36,056 bases of DNA from Frankia sp. AiPa1. Lineage in GTDB: Bacteria; Actinomycetota; Actinomycetes; Frankiales; Frankiaceae. The position numbers and the translations under genes were made by a program. Location: contig NZ_JALKFZ020000131.1 in NCBI RefSeq assembly GCF_023243075.1, positions 1-36,056 on the forward strand, written 5' to 3'. A model generated the notes under the pieces. It saw only the letters and a list, made by a program, of their open reading frames with translations, ran no database searches and had not been told where the DNA came from. This document shows, one piece after another, positions 16,382 to 23,067 of the stretch (positions are counted from its first letter, which is position 1; each line of letters opens with the position of its first letter).

Positions 16382-17293
16382 GTGACACCGACATTGGATA
16401 CGGCGACCAACGACCTGGATATCATGATTGTCAGGGATCGTGCGCAGCGGGCTGCGCTGGCCGACGCCGGGTCACTGCCGGTCGCGGGGCTGACCATCAC
16501 CGACGTCCTCGTGCCTGGTGTCTGCGAGGGTGCGCCGGTGCGGGTGCGCGTCTACCGACCAGACGGGCCGTCGGTCGCGCTCCCGATCGTCGTGTGGATG
16601 CATGGCGGCGCCTTCGTGCTCGGCAGCGTCGACGCCGTCCACGACCAGGTCGCCGGTCTGGCGCGGCGCGTCGGCGCGGTGTTCGTGTCGGTCGGGTATC
16701 GGCTTGCCCCCGAGCATCCCTTCCCGGCCGGTCTGGACGACTGCTACCGTGCCCTGACCTGGGCCGTGGAGCAGGCCGCCGCGCTGGGAGCCGACCCGGC
16801 CCGGCTCGCGGTCGCCGGGGTCAGCGCGGGCGCCACGCTGTCGGCCGGGCTTGCGTTGCTCGCCCGCGACAGGGGCGGACCCGCGATACTCCTGCAGGGC
16901 TTGGCCATGCCCGCGCTGGACGATCGCCTGGAGACCCCTTCGATGCGGGAGTCCGTGGACACCCCGGTGTGGAACCGTCCGCTCGCCGTGCGGAGCTGGC
17001 GGCACTATCTCGGCGAGGGCGTGCTCGAGGCCAGTCCCTATGCGGCTCCCGCCCGAGTCGGCGACCTTGCCGGACTGCCTGCGGCCTACGTCACGATCGC
17101 CGGCCTGGACCCGTTGCGGGACGAGGGGATCCTGTACGCCCATCGGCTCATGCGGGCGGGGGTGGCGGTCGAACTGCACACCTACCCCGACGTGTCGCAC
17201 GGCTTCCGCAGCCCGGTGCACACGGGAGTCGCCCAGCGTGCCAACCAGGACCTGGTCGGCGCGCTGCGGCGGGCACTGGTGGACGCTGGGTGA
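16382..17293 (+). CDS. Alpha/beta hydrolase of the hormone-sensitive-lipase (HGGG) type
   Basis: 303 residues. The oxyanion-hole motif is MHGGAF, and the nucleophile elbow is GVSAGA with catalytic Ser. The acid is probably Asp in GLDPLRDEG, and the His is in DVSHGF. YRLAPEHPFPAGLDDCYRAL is diagnostic of family IV (HSL-like) esterases. GTG start with GGGGAGGG upstream. In tetronate pathways an alpha/beta-fold enzyme removes acetate to form the exocyclic double bond, but that enzyme belongs to a different subgroup. Here the safest reading is a deacylase or esterase acting in or near the pathway. It is convergent with the membrane acyltransferase 30 bases away; an acylate-then-deacylate pairing is possible but inferred. 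Confidence 0.93.
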   Translation: MTPTLDTATNDLDIMIVRDRAQRAALADAGSLPVAGLTITDVLVPGVCEGAPVRVRVYRPDGPSVALPIVVWMHGGAFVLGSVDAVHDQVAGLARRVGAVFVSVGYRLAPEHPFPAGLDDCYRALTWAVEQAAALGADPARLAVAGVSAGATLSAGLALLARDRGGPAILLQGLAMPALDDRLETPSMRESVDTPVWNRPLAVRSWRHYLGEGVLEASPYAAPARVGDLAGLPAAYVTIAGLDPLRDEGILYAHRLMRAGVAVELHTYPDVSHGFRSPVHTGVAQRANQDLVGALRRALVDAG

Positions 17294-17323
17294 CCCGTCT
17301 CCAAGGGCGGCCGTCGGCGGGAA

Positions 17324-18538
17324 TCACGTGTCCACCGTCGACTCCACCGGGCTGCTCGGAGCGGGGATGGAGACGGGTGGGCGCTCCCGTTCGTCCGCTC
17401 GGGCGCGGCCGCGGCTACGGCCGTTGCCGAAGCGCCGCACCGCGGGCATCTCGATGTAGGTGAACATCAGCCAGGCTGCCAGCGTGGACACGGCGAACGC
17501 CAGCACGAACAGCCCCAGACCGTCCACGACTGATCGGGAGTCGTCGGGCCCGACCCAGTGGCTGATGCGGCCGAGGACGAGCCAGTGGATCATGTAAAAG
17601 GCGAACGACCGGTCGCCGAACCAGATCAGTATCCGCTGGCGCATCCAGGAAGGTCGGTCCTCCAGATCGGCAACGGCGAGCGCGGCGATCAGCGGGACCG
17701 TCCAGAGCGTCGCCACGCCGCTGACCCCGAACAGGTAGGGCACTGCGTACGTCGACACGACGTTGCCCACGAAGGCGAGCCCGGCCGCCGGTAGCAGCCC
17801 GATCGGCACCCAGCGACCGGCGATCACGATTTTCGCGAGCAGGATGCCGAGGGCGAACTCCAGCGCCCGGACCGGGGGGAAGAACCAGACGAACCAGATC
17901 TGGGTGTAGGAGTAGTGGCCGCCGCCGACCGCGAGCAGCCGCGGCTGGTCGGGCAGAACATACGTCGAGAAGAAGGCCGCCCCAATGATCAGGCTCGCCA
18001 CGACACCGGCGCCGAGCCACAGCCGCTCGTCCCGGATCCGGTTGACGACTGCCAGCAGGAACGGGAAGGAGAGGTAGAACAGAAGTTCGGCTGACAGCGA
18101 CCAGGAGACTCCGTTCAGGGAGATCACCCGAGGGTTGTCCGGCAGCCAGGTCTGGACCAGGAACAGGTTGGGCAGCCAGTGGCCGAGCGGGATGGACTGG
18201 GCCGTGGTCAGCAGGATGACGACAGCCAGCACGAAGGTCGTCAGATGATTGGGGTACACCTTTGCGAGGCGGCGGCGCCAGAAAGCCCGGGATGAATCGT
18301 CCGGCCGGGCCGTCCAGGTGAGGACGAATCCGCTCAGCAGGAAAAAGAGGCCCAATCCCCAGTTCCCGACGCGGTCGAGGGTGTGGGACAGATCGTCACC
18401 CGCACTCCCGCCGGCAATCAGGCGGTTCTCCCACTGGGCGTGGAAAGTGAAGACGAGTAGCGCGGCGATACTTCGGATTCCGGTCAGGGAAGGTAGTCGA
18501 GATTTCGGCGAGGCGTGGCTCATGTGTTCTTGACGCAC
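17324..18538 (-). CDS. Acyltransferase family 3 (OafA/NodX-like) integral membrane protein
   Basis: 404 residues with about ten hydrophobic helices. It begins LPSLTGIRSIAALLVFTFHAQ, the first-helix signature with conserved His. WSLSAELLFYLSFPFL matches the family WSLSxExxFY motif. Members move acetyl or other acyl groups from the cytoplasm onto sugars, macrolides or cell-wall components. In a polyketide cluster it could O-acylate the product. The GTG at 18538 and ATG at 18523 are both possible starts; neither has a strong ribosome site. The C-terminal tail is Arg-rich and cytoplasmic. Convergent with the hydrolase gene, leaving only 30 bases between stops. Confidence 0.92.
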   Translation of the reverse strand: MRQEHMSHASPKSRLPSLTGIRSIAALLVFTFHAQWENRLIAGGSAGDDLSHTLDRVGNWGLGLFFLLSGFVLTWTARPDDSSRAFWRRRLAKVYPNHLTTFVLAVVILLTTAQSIPLGHWLPNLFLVQTWLPDNPRVISLNGVSWSLSAELLFYLSFPFLLAVVNRIRDERLWLGAGVVASLIIGAAFFSTYVLPDQPRLLAVGGGHYSYTQIWFVWFFPPVRALEFALGILLAKIVIAGRWVPIGLLPAAGLAFVGNVVSTYAVPYLFGVSGVATLWTVPLIAALAVADLEDRPSWMRQRILIWFGDRSFAFYMIHWLVLGRISHWVGPDDSRSVVDGLGLFVLAFAVSTLAAWLMFTYIEMPAVRRFGNGRSRGRARADERERPPVSIPAPSSPVESTVDT

Positions 18539-19085
18539 CTTTCACGCAGGCTCGGAGGCGTTTCTTCGGCCAATTTTCGAACGCGATATTCGGCATGACT
18601 GTGGGCGTCTGAAGGATCTTTGTTCGAGATGGGGACAATTCTTTCCCGAAAAACTAAAAGTCCGCTTACGGAATTCCTGTCGGCGGCTTAACCGGATCCG
18701 CTGACGGGCTGCGCGGTGGCCTGCGGGATGCGGCCGGACGGCGGGGTCCACGGTGATGGTGGTGGCGAGGCGGCTCGGGTCTGAACAGGCCTGCCTGACC
18801 GGACGGCGGAGTCGGCCTCCGGCCTTTGGTGGCCAGATCAGGTTCCGGGGCCCCGCCCGCCGTCCGCCCGTTCGGCTCCACCCGGATGGTTGGGGGTCGC
18901 CGGAGCGAAGGCCGTGAAGGCCGAGATCTCCGCGGAAAGTGATATCCGCCACTCGATGTCCTCGGCGAGTCCTAAAATATGAACTTAAAAGTTCAATAAT
19001 CTGAAACGATGGGGGAGGGAAATCCAGTTGCGGTTGCGGATCATCGGTCGGGCCGGGACGCAGGACGACGAGAAAGGTGGCAGTG
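18539..19085. promoter_or_regulatory. 547-bp divergent intergenic region with repeats and operator copy 2
   Basis: No gene recognised. CCGGACGGCGG-N-GTC occurs at 18734-18748 and 18799-18813. An inverted copy at 18857-18865 can pair with the second, giving a long-loop hairpin of nine base pairs. The right end becomes AT-rich (CTAAAATATGAACTT...), carries the 16-bp inverted repeat at 18980-18995 and leads into the Gfo/Idh gene. It probably holds promoters for both divergent genes. Confidence 0.5.
18980..18995. promoter_or_regulatory. 16-bp inverted repeat TGAAC-N6-GTTCA (operator copy 2)
   Basis: TGAACTTAAAAGTTCA, a seven-base-arm inverted repeat followed by AATAAT, about 90 bases before the Gfo/Idh start. 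It matches the repeat at 11830-11845 in both half-sites, spacing and the trailing AATA. A shared regulator is likely. Confidence 0.62.
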
Positions 19086-20210
19086 GTGAGTGGAATTCGG
19101 GTCGGAGTCGTGGGTGCAGGATGGGCCGCCGGCATGCATCTCCAGGGCTATCAGGCCGTTCTCGGGGTCGAGCTCGTCGCCCTCACGAGCCGTACCCGGG
19201 CACGCGCCGAGGCCGTCGCGGCCAGGTACGGAGTGGCCCGGGTAACCGACAGCGTCGAAGAACTCATCGACGCCGTCGACGTCGTGTCGATCGCCACTCC
19301 ACCGGACAGCCATCGCGAGCTCGTACTCGCTGCGGTCGCCGCCGGGCGCCACGTGCTGTGCGACAAGCCGCTCGCCGTCAACGGCACCGAGGCGAGGGCC
19401 ATGGTCGACGCGGCCCATGCCACCGGCGTGCGGCATGCCAGCGGTTTCATCTGGCGTGGCGACCCGGCTCTGCTTCGGCTACGGGAACTGCTGGGAATGG
19501 GCGCGATCGGGCGGTGCCTGGAGATCCACACTGCGTGCATGCTGCCGGTACCGGCGCTGCCGATGAACTGGATGTACGACCGCGACCTCGGCGGCGGTGC
19601 TCTGACGCAACACGGCTGTCACGCCATCGACTGGGCCTGCTGGCTGCTGGACTCGCAGATCCACGAGGTCAACGGCAGGCTGACCCACGACATCCGGGAG
19701 ACCGCGGCCGGTCCTCGTTTCCATGACATCAGTGAGGCGTTCGCCTGGAGCCCCGGCGCGAACGGTGAAGCGCCCAGGAATCTGCCTGTCAGCGCCGAGA
19801 CCGGCTACGACTTCACAGCCATTTTCGCGAACGGGGTGCACGGTCGCTTCTGGGAGGCCTGGCATCGCGCCGGCCCCTACGAAGATCATGTCATTGTGTA
19901 CGGCGACACCGGGACCCTGGAATGGCGCGGCGCACTGGGCCTACAACTGCACCGGATAGGCCGGGAACCGGTGACGCTGCCGCTGGACGGCGGGCTCGCC
20001 TCCGGCCGGCTGGAGGGTATGCGACGTTGGCGCGAGTTGACCGGCCGTTTCATCGCCGCCGTGCAAGGAGATTGCGATCCGGATCTGCCGACCCTGGACG
20101 ATGGATGGCACGCCTGCGCGGTCGTCGACGCGGTGCACCGTAGCCAGGTCAGTCGGAGTTGGGAGACCGTCGCAGCCGACCCCGGGCTCAGCGTCGCTCC
20201 TCGCCTGTGA
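19086..20210 (+). CDS. Gfo/Idh/MocA-family NAD(P)-dependent oxidoreductase
   Basis: About 374 residues. The N-terminal Rossmann domain opens IRVGVVGAGWAAGMHLQGY. The family EKP-type motif is DKPLA (about residues 93-97, Lys94 catalytic). The C-terminal domain has GGGALTQHGCHAIDWACWL, with the conserved His and Asp that position the substrate. Members oxidise or reduce sugar-, inositol- or sugar-nucleotide-like hydroxyls. The start is one of several GTGs (19077, 19083, 19086); 19086 fits AAAGG best. It shares the 16-bp operator with the dioxygenase unit, so it probably belongs to the cluster, perhaps making a deoxysugar or tailoring the C3 unit. The substrate is unknown. Confidence 0.92.
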   Translation: MSGIRVGVVGAGWAAGMHLQGYQAVLGVELVALTSRTRARAEAVAARYGVARVTDSVEELIDAVDVVSIATPPDSHRELVLAAVAAGRHVLCDKPLAVNGTEARAMVDAAHATGVRHASGFIWRGDPALLRLRELLGMGAIGRCLEIHTACMLPVPALPMNWMYDRDLGGGALTQHGCHAIDWACWLLDSQIHEVNGRLTHDIRETAAGPRFHDISEAFAWSPGANGEAPRNLPVSAETGYDFTAIFANGVHGRFWEAWHRAGPYEDHVIVYGDTGTLEWRGALGLQLHRIGREPVTLPLDGGLASGRLEGMRRWRELTGRFIAAVQGDCDPDLPTLDDGWHACAVVDAVHRSQVSRSWETVAADPGLSVAPRL

Positions 20211-20216
20211 TCGCTG

Positions 20217-20557
20217 GCGATCGACAGTGTGTTCGTCTCATTCGGCTTCCGGAACAAGCCGGTCGCCTGCGTCGGCTACGCCGGCGGGCCCGGCGGTGGT
20301 ATCCGCGCGATCGAGCACCTGGCACAGATCTTCATCGAGACCGAAGCGGTGCCTCTCCGCAGCAACGTCGTCATCCCCATGGTGGCCAGGGCGTTCGACG
20401 CGCAGGTGCAGCCGGCGGACCCGATGACGAACGCCTCCGCGGACGTCATGCTCGACGACCTCGCCTGGTGGCCGCAGCCCTGGAAACCGCATGCGCCGCC
20501 GGAGAACTGGTTCCCGGCATTCTTCGGCGCCAAGCCACCCGCACCGCCACGACATGA
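20217..20557 (+). pseudogene. Remnant of NADPH-dependent FMN reductase (5' truncated, frameshifted)
   Basis: The frame AIDSVFVSFGFRNKPVACVGYAGG...GIRAIEHLAQIFIETEAVPL...DDLAWW matches the C-terminal half of the NADPH-dependent FMN reductase family. The N-terminal flavin-binding half is missing; the remnant begins just after the Gfo/Idh stop. At about 20471 the expected continuation (AAALETACAAGELVPGILRR) is in a neighbouring frame, consistent with loss of one G in TGGTGGCC. The gene is dead on both counts. Confidence 0.8.
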
Positions 20558-20640
20558 AGCCGACACACGAATCCAGCTTCACTGCGGCGGGGACGCGGCA
20601 GGCCTATGTGTTCCGGTCGGGGGCGACACGCCGGCCATGA

Positions 20641-20675
20641 GGCCGACGTCGGCGGCCCGCGCGCCGACGTCGGCC
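20641..20675. promoter_or_regulatory. Two copies of palindrome GCCGACGTCGGC, 21 bp apart
   Basis: The 12-bp palindrome occurs at 20642-20653 and 20663-20674. Together they also form a 13-bp-stem hairpin (20641-20653 with 20663-20675, loop of nine). It lies between the broken reductase and the DUF488 gene. The spacing of two helical turns suits a tandem operator; a terminator is also possible. Confidence 0.5.
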
Positions 20676-20850
20676 TGTCGCGCGGCCCGAGGACCGTGGC
20701 CTCGCGCCAGGACCGGCGGCGCTCGGCCGGCCGGCGATGGACCGGCCCGATAGAATGGCCAAGATCAGGAGCGCCGCTGCGGGGTGCGAACGCCTTCGCC
20801 GGCCGCTGACCGGGCTGACCGGCAGGCCGGGCGATCCGGAGGGAGCTGTC

Positions 20851-21210
20851 ATGGCCGCACAGATCAACTGTCGTCGGGTCTACGAGGCGATCTCCCCTTC
20901 GGACGGCAGGCGAGTACTCGTCGACCGGATCTGGCCGCGTGGCATGCGCAGGCAGGACGCGCGGCTGGACGAGTGGCTGCGCGATGTCGCGCCGTCGAGC
21001 GAGCTGCGTACCTGGTTCGGCCACGAACCGAGCCGTTTCGCCGAGTTCCGCCTGCGCTACCGCGCCGAGCTAGGGGACGCGGGGCACCACGAGGCCACCG
21101 AGCACCTGCGTGACCTCGCCGACCACGGCAAGGTCACGCTGCTGACCGCCACCAGGGACATCGAGCGCAGCCAGGCGGCCGTACTCGCCGAGTGGCTGAC
21201 CCATCCCTGA
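20851..21210 (+). CDS. DUF488-family protein
   Basis: 119 residues. The sequence carries the family pattern: VYEAISPSDGRRVLVDRIWPRGM near the start, LDEWLRDVAPSSELRTWFGHEP, then the FRLRYRAEL and VTLLTATRDIERSQAAVLAEWL segments. GGAGGGAG lies six bases before the ATG, and there is no sign of decay, unlike both sides. DUF488 proteins are widespread small proteins whose biochemical role is not settled. Its survival inside a region of broken genes suggests selection or recent arrival. Confidence 0.93.
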   Translation: MAAQINCRRVYEAISPSDGRRVLVDRIWPRGMRRQDARLDEWLRDVAPSSELRTWFGHEPSRFAEFRLRYRAELGDAGHHEATEHLRDLADHGKVTLLTATRDIERSQAAVLAEWLTHP

Positions 21211-21293
21211 GTGGTGCTGGCGCGTAGCCGGGACGGACGCCCGACCTGCGCGCCGGGGTCGGCGCCTCTTCGTCGCGCCGCGTGCTCCCGCGC

Positions 21294-21563
21294 TCAGGGC
21301 AGCAGTGCCTCCGCGAGGCGTGCCTGCCAGGCGGCCTCCTCGCCAGGGCCGGCGTCCGTGGGCAGGTGCAGGGCGAGCACCACCTGGTCGGCGCCTGCCG
21401 CGTGGTACTCGGCGACCCGCGCCACGATGGACTCCAGGCCACCCCACACCGTGACGCCATCGACGAACGCATCGCTGCGATCGGTGATGGCGGCCTCGTC
21501 AAAGCCCATCCGCAGGAAGTTGCGGCGGTAGCCGGGGACGGTCGTGTAGTCGGCCACCAGCGC
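21294..21563 (-). pseudogene. C-terminal remnant of luciferase-like (F420/flavin) oxidoreductase
   Basis: About 89 residues beginning near VADYTTVPGYRRNFLRMGF, then WGGLESIVARVAEYHAAGADQVVL, and ending LAEALLP. This is the usual C-terminal end of bacterial luciferase-like oxidoreductases. The N-terminal 200 or so residues are missing; upstream the same frame continues into an unrelated aldehyde dehydrogenase piece. Confidence 0.78.
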
Positions 21564-21665
21564 CCCGACCTCGGGCGATCCGGTGAAGATCAGGTGATCG
21601 AACGGCAGGTCCGCGAACGCGGCGGCCGTCCGAGCCCCGCCGCGGATGACGGCCACCTCGTCCGG
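21564..21665 (-). pseudogene. Internal fragment of an aldehyde dehydrogenase
   Basis: About 34 residues (DEVAVIRGGARTAAAFADLPFDHLIFTGSPEVG) match the NAD-binding and nucleotide-loop region of ALDHs, with the FTGSPEVG motif. No catalytic Cys region remains. It is fused in frame to the luciferase-like remnant, so it marks a deletion junction. Confidence 0.75.
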
Positions 21666-21690
21666 GTGCATCCGAGCCGCCCGGGAAGCG

Positions 21691-21957
21691 CACAGCCGCG
21701 GGCTGGTCAACCGGGTCGTCTCCGCGGGACAGGCGCTGAACGCGGCCCGCGAGCTGGCCGCGGAGATCGTCGCGGCGTCACCGACCTCCGCCCGCGTCTC
21801 GCTGGAGGTGATCGCCGACACCGCGGCGATCCCGGATCCGGTGGCGGCGGCCATGGCCTACTCCCGGCCGATCGACAACCTCCTCACCACTGAGGACTCG
21901 CACGAGGGCCGGATGGCGTTCCTGGAGAAGCGCCCGCCACGCTGGCTGAACCGCTGA
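21691..21957 (+). pseudogene. C-terminal remnant of enoyl-CoA hydratase/isomerase
   Basis: The frame SRGLVNRVVSAGQALNAARELAAEIVAASPTSARVSLEVI...EGRMAFLEKRPPRWLNR is the typical end of crotonase-fold proteins. The N-terminal acyl-CoA-binding and oxyanion-hole half is absent. It faces the ALDH remnant on the opposite strand, with the junction near 21666-21690. Confidence 0.82.
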
Positions 21958-22004
21958 CGGGACCGGGCCACGCGGCGAGGGGCGAGGGACGAGGGACGGG
22001 CCAT

Positions 22005-22300
22005 GGCGTCGCATCCCGCATCCGGCCCTGGACGACGGGCAGCGGCTGGCCGCCGCCTGGAAGACGGTGCGGGCGGCGGCGGAACGCGTCGGCCGCGACC
22101 CGGACTCCCTTGGTCTTCAGGGCCAGGTGGCGGTGCGGGACGCCACCCCGGCAGAGGTGTAGGCGCGGCTGGAGCGCTGGCTGGACCTGGGAGCCACCCG
22201 TATCGCCGCCAACACGCTCGAGGCCGGGCTCGTCTGGCCCGGGGGTCATGCCGACGCCTACGCCGAGGTCGCCGAGCGGTGGAAGGCGCTGCGCCCGTAA
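22005..22300 (+). pseudogene. C-terminal remnant of a second luciferase-like oxidoreductase, with nonsense codon
   Basis: The frame HPALDDGQRLAAAWKTVRAAAERVGRDPDSLGLQGQV...DATPAEV, stop, ARLERWLDLGATRIAANTLEAGLVWPGGHADAYAEVAERW fits the C-terminal region of probable F420-dependent luciferase-like enzymes. A TAG at 22160-22162 interrupts it at a normal Arg or Trp position. The N-terminus is absent. Ends TAA at 22298. Confidence 0.78.
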
Positions 22301-22330
22301 GCCCGACCGGGTCGGCGCGGGGCCGCTCGC

Positions 22331-22344
22331 GGGGGGGGGGGGGG
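22331..22344. repeat. Homopolymer run of 14 G
   Basis: An uninterrupted G14 tract flanked on both sides by CTCGC, in the non-coding space between two pseudogenes. It is the longest mononucleotide run noticed in the window. It may be a slippage hot spot or a sequencing or assembly artefact. Confidence 0.9.
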
Positions 22345-22352
22345 CTCGCGGG

Positions 22353-22762
22353 TCAGCGAGGCGCGGGCCGAAAGCGGCTGGAGGCTATGTCCACGAACGA
22401 GCGCACCAGCGGATTGTGGTCCGCCGCCCGCCAGGCCAGGACCAGCTGGCTGGGCTCACGATCGTCGGCCGGCACGACCGTGAGGCCTGGCGGCAGGAGC
22501 TGGTCGAGCGGTGCGAGCGCTGACATGCCGTCCCATCGGCGAGCGATCCGATCGTGATCCGCCGCTGGCCAGCCGCGTCGCGGACGCGAACCTCCAGACG
22601 GCTCGCCTGTTCGAGTAGCGCGCGGGCCTCGACCAGCAGCGTCTCGCCCGCGGCGGTCAGGGCGACGCCGGCGGAGGTCCGCTCGAGCAGCCGGATACCC
22701 AGGTCGGCCTCAAGCTGGCGGATGGCCCGGCTCAGCGGCGGCTGAGTCATGTGAAGCCTACT
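22353..22762 (-). pseudogene. LysR-family regulator with internal deletion
   Basis: The N-terminal helix-turn-helix half (RLHMTQPPLSRAIRQLEADLGIRLLERTSAGVALTAAG) is intact to about ITIGSLADG. After about 22530-22545 the frame changes and the protein end (LDQLLPPGLTVVPADD...LVLAWRAADHNPLVRSFVD) follows directly. Most of the effector-binding domain, perhaps 150 residues, is missing. The upstream end abuts the decarboxylase-like remnant. Confidence 0.82.
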
Positions 22763-23005
22763 TCCTGCGGACCTTCGACACCGACGAGTCGCCATTCCTG
22801 GCGCTGCCGATCTTTCCCAACCGCAACTTTCGCCACGAGGCGCTGTTCGTCAACGCCGACAGCGGCATCACCAGGCCGGAGGACCTCGCCGGCAGGACCA
22901 TCGGCGAGTTCGGACTGTGGGGCCACGACCCGGGCGTGTGGATGAAGGGCATTGCGGCTGTGGACGAGCGAGGACATCTTCGTGCCCGAACTCCTGCACA
23001 CCTGA
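22753..23005 (+). pseudogene. Remnant of a 4,5-dihydroxyphthalate-decarboxylase-like protein
   Basis: The frame EAYFLRTFDTDESPFLALPIFPNRNFRHEALFVNADSGITRPEDLAGRTIG...VWMKGI matches the middle of the decarboxylase (Pht5-like, binding-protein fold) family. Near 22960 the reading shifts to another frame that supplies a plausible end (TSEDIFVPELLHT, stop). So the gene lacks its start and has lost sequence inside. Confidence 0.68.
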
Positions 23006-23014
23006 GCCGGGATT

Positions 23015-23062
23015 CGAGACCCAGGTCAGCCGACACCCAGGTCATCCGAGACCGAGGTCATC
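23015..23062. repeat. Three tandem 16-bp repeats
   Basis: CGAGACCCAGGTCAGC, CGACACCCAGGTCATC and CGAGACCGAGGTCATC follow one another without gaps, with a partial fourth. They end six bases before the stop codon of the luciferase-like monooxygenase (minus strand). Too short to code; may be a by-product of the deletions next door. Confidence 0.85.
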
Positions 23063-23067
23063 CGTGG

